Assembly: GCF_012395815.1 (NCBI RefSeq) | Contig: NZ_JAAZQQ010000006.1 | Span: forward strand, 62,001 to 126,000 | Direction: 5' to 3' | DNA length: 64,000 nucleotides | Source of the DNA: Roseicyclus persicicus | GTDB taxonomy: Bacteria > Pseudomonadota > Alphaproteobacteria > Rhodobacterales > Rhodobacteraceae | Shown here: positions 53,352-64,000 of the stretch, piece by piece | How positions within the stretch are numbered: position 1 is the first letter of the stretch | Layout: each line of letters opens with the position of its first letter | Made by a program: the position numbers and the translations under genes | Notes under the pieces: model-generated | Database searches by the model: none | What the model saw: the letters and a program-made list of their open reading frames with translations, nothing else | What the model was told of the DNA's origin: nothing

Positions 53352-54757
53352 CAGTCCAGTCCCATCTTGCCGGGGTTGAAGATGTTCAGCGGGTCCACCC
53401 CGCGCTTGATCGCCCGCATCATCGCCATCGCGCCCGGCCCCAGCTCGCGGTCGAGGTATGTCGCCTTGCCCTGCCCGATCCCGTGCTCGCCGGTGCAGGT
53501 GCCGTCCATCGAGATGGCAAGCTCGTTCAGCCAGCCGACATAGGCCTCGGCCTTTTCCACCTCGGCGGGGTTGTCCATGTCGACCAGCAGCAGCGAATGG
53601 AAGTTGCCGTCGCCCACATGCCCCACGATCGGCGCGATGAAGCCGTCGGCGGCCAGCCGCGCCTGGGCGGCGGTCACGCAATCGGCCAGCCGGCTGACCG
53701 GCACGCAGACGTCGGTGGAAATCCCCTTCGCCCCCGGCCGCAGCTGCAGCGCGGCCCAGTAGGCGTCGTGGCGCGCCTGCCAGAGACGGGTGCGGTCCTC
53801 CTCCCGCGTGGTGAAGGTGAAGCCGGTGCCGCCCATCTCGCGCGCGATGCCGCCGAAGACGTCGGCCTGTTCCGTCACCGCGCCCTCGGTGCCGTGGAAT
53901 TCCAGCAGGAGGAGCGGCGTCTCGGGCAGGCCCAGCCGGGAATAGGCGTTCACCGCCTTGACCTGCAACGCGTCCAGAAGCTCGATCCGCGCCACCGGCA
54001 GCCCGTACTGGATCGTCTGGATCACCGTGTCACAGGCCGCCTCGACGCTCGGAAAGGAACAGGTCGCGGCCGAGATCGCCTCGGGGATGCCCTGCAGCCG
54101 CAGCGTGAGTTCCGTGATGATGCCGAGCGTCCCCTCGGACCCCACGATCAGCCGCGTCAGGTCGTAGCCGGCGCTGGTCTTGCGCGCGCGGGCGGCGCTT
54201 TTCACCACCTCGCCCGAGGGCAGCACCGCCTTCAGCGCCAGCACGTTGTCCTTCATCGTGCCGTAGCGCACCGCGTTGGTGCCCGAGGCGCTGGTCGCGG
54301 CCATGCCGCCCAGCGACGCGTCCGCGCCCGGGTCGACGGGGAAGAACAGCCCGGTGTCGCGCAGGTGCGCGTTCAGCGCCTTGCGGGTCACGCCGGGCTG
54401 GATCACGGCGTCCATGTCCTCGGCATGGACCGCGAGGATGGCGTTCATGTCCTGGAAATCGAGGCAGATGCCGCCCGCCGGCGCGTTCACGTGCCCCTCG
54501 AGCGATGACCCGGTGCCGAAGGGGATCACCGGCACCCGGTATTCGGCGCAGACGCGCACGATGTCCTGCACCTCGGACGTGGAGGTTGGGCAGATCACCG
54601 CGTCGGGGGGCTGGTTCCTGAGCCAGGTCGTGGTGTGCGCGTGCTGGGCGCGGAACGCCTGCCCGGTCTCGACCCGGGGGCCGAGGCGCTGGCGCAGGAC
54701 CTCGATCGCCGTGGCGATGCCGCCCTCGTTGCGCGGAAGATCCAGAACCCGTGCCAT
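53351..54757 (-). CDS. FAD-linked 2-hydroxyacid oxidase (D-lactate/glycolate dehydrogenase type)
   Basis: A 468-residue flavoprotein. The FAD-binding PCMH domain (~40-220) has PDAVICPTSTSEVQDIVRVC, VPFGTGSSLEGHVNAP (read IPFGTGSSLEGH in the gene) and LGGMAATSASGTNAVRYGTM. The C-terminal FAD-oxidase domain shows IVGHVGDGNFHSLLLVDM and GTCTGEHGIGQGKATYLDRE, the signature of the GlcD/DLD family. Single-chain architecture without GlcE/GlcF favours a D-lactate (cytochrome) dehydrogenase. GGGGAGGG precedes the ATG. Confidence 0.9.
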   Translation of the reverse strand: MARVLDLPRNEGGIATAIEVLRQRLGPRVETGQAFRAQHAHTTTWLRNQPPDAVICPTSTSEVQDIVRVCAEYRVPVIPFGTGSSLEGHVNAPAGGICLDFQDMNAILAVHAEDMDAVIQPGVTRKALNAHLRDTGLFFPVDPGADASLGGMAATSASGTNAVRYGTMKDNVLALKAVLPSGEVVKSAARARKTSAGYDLTRLIVGSEGTLGIITELTLRLQGIPEAISAATCSFPSVEAACDTVIQTIQYGLPVARIELLDALQVKAVNAYSRLGLPETPLLLLEFHGTEGAVTEQADVFGGIAREMGGTGFTFTTREEDRTRLWQARHDAYWAALQLRPGAKGISTDVCVPVSRLADCVTAAQARLAADGFIAPIVGHVGDGNFHSLLLVDMDNPAEVEKAEAYVGWLNELAISMDGTCTGEHGIGQGKATYLDRELGPGAMAMMRAIKRGVDPLNIFNPGKMGLD

Positions 54758-54904
54758 CGCCGTCCCTCCCCTCGTCCGGTGCCCGGGCACTATCCGTGCC
54801 GCGGCAGGGCGGCGCAAGCGGCGCGGCAGGGGGACGCGGCCCCTTGCCACGGGGCAGCGCTTGTTTTCAGATGCCCCGACGCGCGGACCGAGGGGAGGAC
54901 ACGC

Positions 54905-56404
54905 ATGACGAGGGCCACGCCGCTCTGGCTGCTGGTGGTATTGCAGGGCGGCATCTCGGCCGCCTCGCTGGTGGTGGAAATCGTGGCGGGCCGGATGCTG
55001 GCGCCGCATGTCGGCATGTCGCTCTACACCTGGACGGCGGTGATCGCGGTGGTGCTGGCGGGCTTTTCCGCCGGGCACTGGTGGGGCGGGCGGCTGGCCG
55101 CGAAACCGGCCGACCGGGCGCTGGCCTGGACCGGCGGCGCGATCCTGGCGGGGGCGGTGACGACGGCGGCCGCGGTGCTGATCCTGCCCCTCGCCGCGGG
55201 CCCGGTGCTGGCGGTCATCACCAGCCCCGTCTGGGGCATCACCGCGCTGACCATGGTGGTGTTCTTCCTGCCCTCCTTCTTCGCGGGCGTGCCGGCGCCG
55301 GTGCTGGCGCAGATCGCCATCACGGCACATGCCGACCGCTCGGGGCCGGCACTTGGCGCCATGTTCGCCTCAGGCGCAGTGGGCGCCATCGCGGGGGTGC
55401 TGCTGGCGGGCTTCGTGTTCATCGCCTGGCTCGGCTCGGCGCTGACGCTGGTGGTGGTGACCTTCGTCTACATCTTCTCGGGGCTCCTGTTCTTCTGGCT
55501 CGGCCGGTCGCGGGGCCTTGCGCTTGCGTTTCTCGCCGGCGCCGCCGCCGCGGGGATGGCGGGCCTCGCGCTGGCCGCCCCCGCCCAGTGCCAGCGCGAG
55601 ACGCACTACTTCTGCCTGCGGGTCGAGGACCTGTCGGCCGACCCGAACAGCCCGGTGCACCTGATGGTGATCGACCACCTCGCCCACGGCATCAGCGCCC
55701 GCGACGTGCCCTACGTGCAGTTCACCGTCCACGGCGCCATGCTCGACACGCTGACGCGGATGCGCGCCCCGCGGCCGGATTTCTCGACCTACGTCATCGG
55801 CGGCGGCTCCTTCTCGGTGCCGCGGAGCCTGCTGGCGCAGGGCGCGGGCCCGATGACCGTGGCCGAGATCGACCCCGAGGTGACGCGCCTTGCCGCCGAG
55901 GAATTCTGGTTCGACCCCGCCAGCGCCGAGATCTGGCACGAGGACGCCCGCCGCGCGCTGCTGGTGCGGCCCGACGTGCGCTTCGACGTCATCATCGGGG
56001 ATGCCTTCACCGACGTGGTGGTGCCCGTGCACCTGGTGACGCGGGAGTTCTACGAGCTGGTCGCGGCACGGCTGACGCCCGAGGGCAGCTTCCTGATGAC
56101 GGTGATCGACTACGAGGACCGGCTGGGCTCGCTCGGGTCCATCGTGCTGACGCTGCGCGAGGTGTTCCCGGTGGTCGAGGTCTGGACCCAGGCCGCGCAG
56201 CCCGCGCCGGGCGCGCGGATGGTGTTCGCGGTGGTGGCGGGGCAGACGCCCACGCCGGTGGACCGCTTCACCGCGCCCGCGCCCGACCTGATGACCTTCG
56301 GCGCGCTCGGCGACCAGTTCGTGCAGGCCCTGGCCGCCGACCGCGGGATGATCCTGACCGACGACTACGCGCCGATCGACCGGCTGATGGGGCGGCCGGA
56401 CTGA
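54905..56404 (+). CDS. Membrane-anchored spermidine-synthase-like protein
   Basis: A 499-residue fusion. The N-terminal ~225 residues contain about seven membrane helices (LWLLVVLQGGISAASLVVEI, YTWTAVIAVVLAGFSAGHWW, ITALTMVVFFLPSFFAGVPA). From ~245 a Rossmann-fold spermidine synthase/SAM-methyltransferase-like domain follows, with YVIGGGSFSVPRSLL, VAEIDPEVTRLAAEEF and DVIIGDAFTDVVVPVHLVTR. Gly-rich and acidic SAM-site motifs are present, but polyamine-site residues cannot be confirmed, so aminopropyl transfer is unproven. It is divergent from the FAD oxidase and convergent with sufS. Confidence 0.85.
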   Translation: MTRATPLWLLVVLQGGISAASLVVEIVAGRMLAPHVGMSLYTWTAVIAVVLAGFSAGHWWGGRLAAKPADRALAWTGGAILAGAVTTAAAVLILPLAAGPVLAVITSPVWGITALTMVVFFLPSFFAGVPAPVLAQIAITAHADRSGPALGAMFASGAVGAIAGVLLAGFVFIAWLGSALTLVVVTFVYIFSGLLFFWLGRSRGLALAFLAGAAAAGMAGLALAAPAQCQRETHYFCLRVEDLSADPNSPVHLMVIDHLAHGISARDVPYVQFTVHGAMLDTLTRMRAPRPDFSTYVIGGGSFSVPRSLLAQGAGPMTVAEIDPEVTRLAAEEFWFDPASAEIWHEDARRALLVRPDVRFDVIIGDAFTDVVVPVHLVTREFYELVAARLTPEGSFLMTVIDYEDRLGSLGSIVLTLREVFPVVEVWTQAAQPAPGARMVFAVVAGQTPTPVDRFTAPAPDLMTFGALGDQFVQALAADRGMILTDDYAPIDRLMGRPD

Positions 56405-56413
56405 TCCCGGCCC

Positions 56414-56433
56414 GGGCGCGCCGTCAGGCGCCC
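56414..56433. terminator. Weak bidirectional hairpin between the fusion gene and sufS
   Basis: GGGCGC (56414-56419) and GCGCCC (56428-56433) form a six-base stem in the 36-base gap between two convergent genes. No T run is present. Confidence 0.35.
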
Positions 56434-56440
56434 CTGCCCC

Positions 56441-57664
<1,224 letters not shown>

Positions 57665-58264
57665 TCAGGTCGTCCCGAAGGTCAGCCCGAGCATCGTCAG
57701 CACGAGGCTCAGGAGGAAAAGGATCGCGAAGGCGGACAGGAGGGTCATCACGAAGACCATCCCCAGCGAGGTGAAGCCGTGCAGCGTCGCGACGAAATTG
57801 ACGAGGAGCCAGAGGAACAGCCCCATGGCGAGCAGCGTGATCAGCCCCGCCACCGGCGGCACGACCAGCACGGCGACGAGTTGCACCACCTGCACGCAGA
57901 GAAAGATGAACTGGAGCCAGATCACCAGCGCCAGCGCCTCCTCGAAGCGGCCGGTGCCGCCGAAGGCCTGCCCGATCCGCGCCATGGCATGGGCCATGAG
58001 GTAGAGGAACCCCGCCTGCAGCAGCCCCATCACCACGGGCGAGGCGCCCAGCGGGCCGGTCAGCGCCTCGTCGGCGGGCAGGTCGGCCAGCATGTAGAGC
58101 AGGTCGCCCAGGATCATCGACAGCACGATGACCAGCGCGAAGGCCAGCCACAGCGCCTGCCGCGGCAGGCCGAGGGCCAGCACGGTCTCGGCGCCCTCGC
58201 GGGGGTTCGACACCGTGTCGCGCGCCATGCGCAGGAGGTTTCCGAGGCTGAGCAGCTGGGTCAT
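57665..58264 (-). CDS. YIP1-like membrane protein 1 in the suf operon
   Basis: A 199-residue integral membrane protein with five likely helices: ALWLAFALVIVLSMILGDLL, PVVMGLLQAGFLYLMAHAM, FEEALALVIWLQFIFLCVQV, VVPPVAGLITLLAMGLFLWL and VFVMTLLSAFAILFLLSLVL. The N-terminus (RMARDTVSNPREGAETVLAL) and layout resemble the YIP1 family. The function is unknown. Its start overlaps the next membrane gene (ATGA), and its stop adjoins sufS, so it is inside the suf transcript. Confidence 0.75.
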   Translation of the reverse strand: MTQLLSLGNLLRMARDTVSNPREGAETVLALGLPRQALWLAFALVIVLSMILGDLLYMLADLPADEALTGPLGASPVVMGLLQAGFLYLMAHAMARIGQAFGGTGRFEEALALVIWLQFIFLCVQVVQLVAVLVVPPVAGLITLLAMGLFLWLLVNFVATLHGFTSLGMVFVMTLLSAFAILFLLSLVLTMLGLTFGTT

Positions 58265-58770
58265 GCGGGGACTTGTGCCTCCGGCTCGCGTTCCGCTTCC
58301 CTCAGGCTGATGCCCCAGATCGCAAGGAAACCCAAGAGCAGAAGCGCCCCCACCACCTGCTCGGCCGGACCCGGCCCGATGAAGCCCGCGACCAGCCCGT
58401 GCAGGAGCCATGCGGGCGACGTCGCCAGCAGCGACCAGAACAGCGCCAGCCGCGCGGAATACCACGTGCCCCGCCCGCCCGCGATGCGCGCCAGGATATG
58501 CGTCACCGCCGCCAGCGCGTAGGCCAGGATCGGCCAGACCATCATCATGGCGAAGAAGGTGATCGCCAGCCGCGCGTCCAGCGGGGCCGCGCCCTCGGGC
58601 GCCATGAACGCCTCGCGCGAGAGCCGCGGCCACTGGGCGACGAAGATCAGCAGGCAGGCCGCGATCAGGATCGCCAGCGCCCGGTCCTCGCGCCGCCCCA
58701 TCGACAGGAGCTTGCGCATCACCTGGCGGGGCCGCCGCCAGGTCGCCACGATGTCCGAGGAAACCGCCAT
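58261..58770 (-). CDS. YIP1-like membrane protein 2 in the suf operon
   Basis: A 169-residue protein with four likely helices (ALAILIAACLLIFVAQWPRL, RLAITFFAMMMVWPILAYAL, RLALFWSLLATSPAWLLHGL, AEQVVGALLLLGFLAIWGIS). The N-terminus ATWRRPRQVMRKLLSMGRRE resembles that of YIP1-like proteins. It looks like a diverged partner of the following gene and may form a complex with it. It lies one base after sufD and overlaps the next gene by four bases. No role in cluster assembly is established. Confidence 0.72.
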   Translation of the reverse strand: MAVSSDIVATWRRPRQVMRKLLSMGRREDRALAILIAACLLIFVAQWPRLSREAFMAPEGAAPLDARLAITFFAMMMVWPILAYALAAVTHILARIAGGRGTWYSARLALFWSLLATSPAWLLHGLVAGFIGPGPAEQVVGALLLLGFLAIWGISLREAEREPEAQVPA

Positions 58771-58771
58771 G

Positions 58772-60072
58772 TCAGCCCTGCCTGCGCCGCTCCAGCCACT
58801 GTTGCAGCCGGAGGCGGATGTCGTCGGCCAGGCGCGTGTCCTCGATCTCCTGGATCGCCTCGTCGATGAAGGCCAGCACCAGCAGGTCGGTCGCCACGTC
58901 CTTGGGCACGCCGCGGGCGCGCAGGTAGAACAGCGCCGTTTCGTCGATCGCGCCGGTGGTCGAGCCGTGCGAGCAGCTGACGTCGTCGGCGTAGATCTCC
59001 AGCTCGGGCTTGGCCTGGAACGACGAATCCTCGTCCAGCAGGAGCGCCTGGCTGATCTGGTAGCCGTCGGTCTTCTGCGCGCCGGGCTTGACCAGGATCT
59101 TGCCCTGGAACACGCCCTGCGCCCCGTTGCGCAGCACCTTCTTGAACACCTGCCGGCTTTCGCAGTTCACCGCGTCGTGGGTGACGAACACGGTGTCGTC
59201 GTGGTGGAAGGCGCCCCGCTTGCCGTCGCCCATGGCGGCGCCCGCCACATGGGCGACCGCGTCGTCGCCGGTCAGCTCGACGACATGCTCGTTGCGCGTC
59301 AGCACGCCGTTCGCGGTCAGCGTGAAGGACTTGTAGAGGCTCTCGGCGCCCAGCCGGGCGAACATGTGCGTCACCGCCCGGCGCTCGTGGTCACGGCCCT
59401 GGGCGCGGACGTGGTGGAACGCGCCGCGGTCGGCGACGCTGATCTCCATGCACTTGTTGAAGCGCGCGGCGGCGGGGCCGTTTTCCAGGATGGTCAGGTC
59501 CGCCCCCTCCTCGACCCGCACCACGTGGTGCAGGATCGCGTCGGAGGTTTCGGCGCGGTGCAGGTAGATCAGGCTGACGGGCCTGGACACCTTGCCCGTC
59601 GCGCGGATCGCCACGCCGTCGGTCGCAAAGGCGGTGTTCAGCGCCGCCAGCGGCCGGGCCACGGGCACCTGCCCACGGGCTTCCAGCACGCCGTAAAGGT
59701 CGCGCGCCCAGTGGATGTCCTTGGCCATCGCGTCGGACAGCCGCTCGACCTCCAGCCCCTCGGCGCTCAGGTCGTCGGACTGGGCCGGGTCGAAGACACC
59801 GTCGACGAAGACGATCTTCAGCCGGTCGATCCCGTCATAGAGCGGCGGCTCGTCGCCGGGATCGAACAGCGCCGCGCGCGGGGCGGCGGCGGCCGTCAGG
59901 CTGGTGGGATCGGTGTAGCGCCAGTATTCGTCGCGCCGCCCGGGCAGGCCCATGGCGCGCAGCCGCGCCAGCGCGCCCTGCCGCGCCTCGGTCGCCCAGC
60001 CGGCGCCGGCCGGCATCTCCAGCCCCGCCAGCCGCGCCTCGGTCAGGTCCTGTTTCGCCTGCGCCACCGCCA

Positions 60073-60073
<1 letters not shown>
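58772..60073 (-). CDS. sufD: Fe-S cluster assembly protein SufD
   Basis: A 433-residue scaffold protein that pairs with SufB and SufC. The beta-helix core and C-terminal part carry RDEYWRYTDPTSL, VFQGKILVKPGAQKTDGYQI, LLLDEDSSFQAKPELEIYAD, DVSCSHGSTTGAID (the conserved histidine at the SufB interface) and ALFYLRARGVPKDVATDLLV. The ATG at 60073 shares a base with the sufC stop (TGATG). Confidence 0.95.
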
Positions 60074-60828
<755 letters not shown>

Positions 60829-60862
60829 GGATCGGGTCCTCTCTGGTCTTGTCTGGGGTGGC

Positions 60863-61681
60863 TCAGGCCACGGTCATGGCGGCCCCGGCGCGCAGCTCGG
60901 CCGGGAAATGGGTCAGGAGGGCCTCGCGCGCGCGCGCGATCCCCTCGGCATAGGGCAAGGGCCCGGTCGGCGCGCGCGGCGCCAGCGCCGGCACCTCGTC
61001 GATGGCGACCGGGTGGAGCAGCGGGCGGCCGATCGAGGCGGCGTAGTCGAGGTACTTCATCCGGCCCTGCTCGGCGGGGTCCATCCAGGTGCTGGGCACC
61101 CCGTAGGCGTCGGCCACGACCAGCCCGTGCAGGCTGGCCGACACCACATGCGCCGACGACGCGATGGCGGCGCAGACCGCTTCGGGCGCGCCGCGCGGAT
61201 CGACAAGGTGCAGCCGCGGGTCGCGCGCCACCATGGCGGCGATGGCGGGGTCGGCCATCTGGCTGTGGTGCGGCACCACGGCGACGCGGTCGGCCCGCGC
61301 CGGCACCGGGCCGATGGCCTCGGGCGCGAACAGGCCGGGGTCGCCGAAGGCGCGCATCGGCACCCGGCAGATCGCCGCGCCCACCGGCCCGCGCAGGATG
61401 CGGATGTCGAGGTTGTCGAGGAACTCGCGGCGGAAGATCGGGTTCAGCAGCCCCGTCCCCCACAGGATCGGGCGCGGCCCCGGGCGCGGCACCGCGAAAT
61501 GCTTGGCGGCCACATGCATCAGCGACCCGATGGCGAACAGCTCGGCCTGCCGCGGGCCCACGACCACCACCCGGCGGCCCGAGACGCGCTCGACCACAAG
61601 GCGGCTGAGCGTGTCGCCGAAATTCGGCGCGCCCCAGTGGTGGAGCTTCAGGGGCTCCGCCGGTGTCGCCGCGTCCCGCAT
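60863..61681 (-). CDS. Polysaccharide pyruvyl transferase-like protein
   Basis: A 272-residue protein with GT-B-like halves typical of the pyruvyl transferase family (CsaB/WcaK group): LHHWGAPNFGDTLSRLVVER at the start, GSLMHVAAKHF, PILWGTGLLNP, VAVVPHHSQMAD and AIASSAHVVSASLHGLVVAD with the conserved Ser-His-Gly. These enzymes add pyruvate ketals to surface polysaccharides. The gene lies within the suf operon without polysaccharide neighbours. The ATG at 61681 has GGAGG nine bases upstream; a GTG at 61687 is too close to it. Confidence 0.82.
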   Translation of the reverse strand: MRDAATPAEPLKLHHWGAPNFGDTLSRLVVERVSGRRVVVVGPRQAELFAIGSLMHVAAKHFAVPRPGPRPILWGTGLLNPIFRREFLDNLDIRILRGPVGAAICRVPMRAFGDPGLFAPEAIGPVPARADRVAVVPHHSQMADPAIAAMVARDPRLHLVDPRGAPEAVCAAIASSAHVVSASLHGLVVADAYGVPSTWMDPAEQGRMKYLDYAASIGRPLLHPVAIDEVPALAPRAPTGPLPYAEGIARAREALLTHFPAELRAGAAMTVA

Positions 61682-61771
61682 GGTCACGCCCCTCCGGCGG
61701 CGCCGCCGCGCCGGGCCCCGGCCGCGCGGGCCGCGTCGATGTGATATGCGCCTGCCATGCCGCCGCCCGCC

Positions 61772-62083
61772 TCAGCCGACCGTGACGGCGGTGCCGGAGG
61801 CCGACACCATCAGCATGTTGTTGATGACCTCGTAATCGAGATCGACGCCCACCACGGCGTTGGCGCCGAGGTCGCGGGCGCGGTCCTCCATCTCGGACAG
61901 GGCGGTTTCCCGGGCGCGGCCGAGTTCCTCCTCGTAGGCGCCCGACCGCCCGCCGATGATGTCGGTGATCCCGGCGAACAGGTCGCGGAACACGTTGGCC
62001 CCCAGGATCGCCTCGCCCACCACGATGCCGTGGTAGGCCGTGATCCGGCTGCCCTCGACCGAGGGGGTGGTGGTCACGATCAT
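61772..62083 (-). CDS. YbjQ family protein
   Basis: A 103-residue small cytoplasmic protein of the YbjQ ('putative heavy-metal-binding') family. Family features are [40 protein letters not shown], and [17 protein letters not shown] with the terminal [12 protein letters not shown]. Members form pentamers and have no proven function. It sits between sufB and the pyruvyl-transferase-like gene on the same strand, so it is probably co-transcribed with suf. Confidence 0.93.
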   Translation of the reverse strand: MIVTTTPSVEGSRITAYHGIVVGEAILGANVFRDLFAGITDIIGGRSGAYEEELGRARETALSEMEDRARDLGANAVVGVDLDYEVINNMLMVSASGTAVTVG

Positions 62084-62132
62084 GCGCGTCCTCCTTGGCG
62101 GTTCGGCGCCGCTGCGGCCCCAGGGCATGGTG

Positions 62133-63653
<1,521 letters not shown>

Positions 63654-63772
63654 GATCGTTCCTCCGTGTCGCCGGCGCCACGGCCGGTCCCTGTCCTCGG
63701 GGGCTGACCCCCGTCCCGTTTTCCGGCCCCGTCGCGCACGAGGCCCCTTGCATATCCCGCCCGTCGCGTCCG

Positions 63773-64000
63773 CTACCGCCCGCGCCGCCGGAAGCGGTCA
63801 TGGGCGGCGATCCAGGCCTCGGCGAAGGCCGTCACCTCCGCCTCGGTCGTGGCGGGCCCCAGCGAGACCCGCAGCGCGCAACCCGCGTCGCCCTCCGACA
63901 GCCCCATGGTCCGCAGGACCGAGCTTGCCTTCACCTTGCCCGAGGAACAGGCCGACCCCGCGGAGACCGCGAAACCGGCGAGATCCATCTGCATCACCTG
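63773..64000 (-). CDS. IscS/NifS-type cysteine desulfurase, C-terminal part (5' end outside window)
   Basis: The last ~75 residues of a class I cysteine desulfurase: [19 protein letters not shown] carries the catalytic Cys on its mobile loop, followed by [20 protein letters not shown]. The reading frame is open at the right edge. Together with sufS the operon has two desulfurases, as is common in Rhodobacteraceae suf clusters. An Rrf2-type regulator would be expected further upstream, outside the window. Confidence 0.92.
   Translation of the reverse strand, partial: QVMQMDLAGFAVSAGSACSSGKVKASSVLRTMGLSEGDAGCALRVSLGPATTEAEVTAFAEAWIAAHDRFRRRGR

Overview
The window is a high-GC, gene-dense alphaproteobacterial chromosome segment. 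Gene content and order point to a member of the Rhodobacteraceae (Rhodobacter/Roseobacter relatives): a soluble PhoR next to pst-phoU-phoB, ribosomal protein L21 with a helix-hairpin-helix tail, obgE-proB-proA, a holin/GH108-endolysin pair of the gene-transfer-agent lysis type, a long fused indolepyruvate oxidoreductase, ccmF-ccmH followed by an enoyl-CoA hydratase, and a mixed suf operon. I see no insertion sequence, prophage structural gene, CRISPR array or rRNA. Apart from the lysis pair and the dispersed repeats it reads as core chromosome. The family assignment is from recalled gene order, not from a search.

Layout, left to right. 1-3.2 kb: end of tsf, a LuxR-type regulator coupled to aroQ, and an amidohydrolase behind an AT-rich promoter. 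3.2-10.6 kb: a complete phosphate module on the minus strand, phoR - Pho box - pstS - pstC - pstA - pstB - phoU - phoB. 10.8-11.6 kb: two coupled hypothetical genes. 11.6-17 kb: a trans-sulfuration PLP enzyme, then the obgE-proB-(dimeric barrel protein)-proA run. 17-20 kb: an acetyltransferase, rpmA, rplU, a secreted DUF2059 protein and tRNA-Ser(CGA). 20-23 kb: a YdhR-like protein, an M20 peptidase and the holin/endolysin pair. 23-27.7 kb: indolepyruvate oxidoreductase and a divergent LysR regulator. 27.7-27.9 kb: a candidate small RNA. 27.9-33.4 kb: acetyltransferase, purL, bolA-grxD, der and a YaiI-type protein.

33.4-36.4 kb: a sugar-epimerase-like gene coupled to an HpaI-type aldolase, then PuuD urate hydroxylase. 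36.7-43 kb: a branched-chain-amino-acid-type ABC transporter operon (livK, livG, livF, livH, livM). Between livF and livH lie three tandem small secreted genes that share a C-x5-C-x5-C and GTCE pattern; this is the best candidate for an undescribed component. 43-46.5 kb: enoyl-CoA hydratase/isomerase, ccmH, ccmF. 46.7-52.6 kb: aldo/keto reductase and flavin monooxygenase, divergent from a GntR-led amino-sugar operon (Gfo/Idh oxidoreductase, GlcNAc-type kinase, nagA). 52.6-56.4 kb: VIT-family transporter, FAD-linked 2-hydroxyacid oxidase, membrane-anchored spermidine-synthase-like protein. 56.4-64 kb: the suf operon (partial IscS-type desulfurase, sufB, YbjQ-like, pyruvyl-transferase-like, sufC, sufD, two YIP1-like membrane proteins, sufS).

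Most genes sit in tight operons with ATGA, GTGA or TGATG junctions, so translational coupling is widespread. The noncoding space is small but structured. It holds a triple 11-bp-periodic Pho box, a CtrA-like site before the lysis genes, a LysR-type operator inside the indolepyruvate oxidoreductase promoter, a small RNA with an exposed CCUCC, an 8-member set of dispersed intergenic repeats (one 51-bp pair differing only by a compensatory base-pair change), and several stem-loops behind the first gene of transporter operons.
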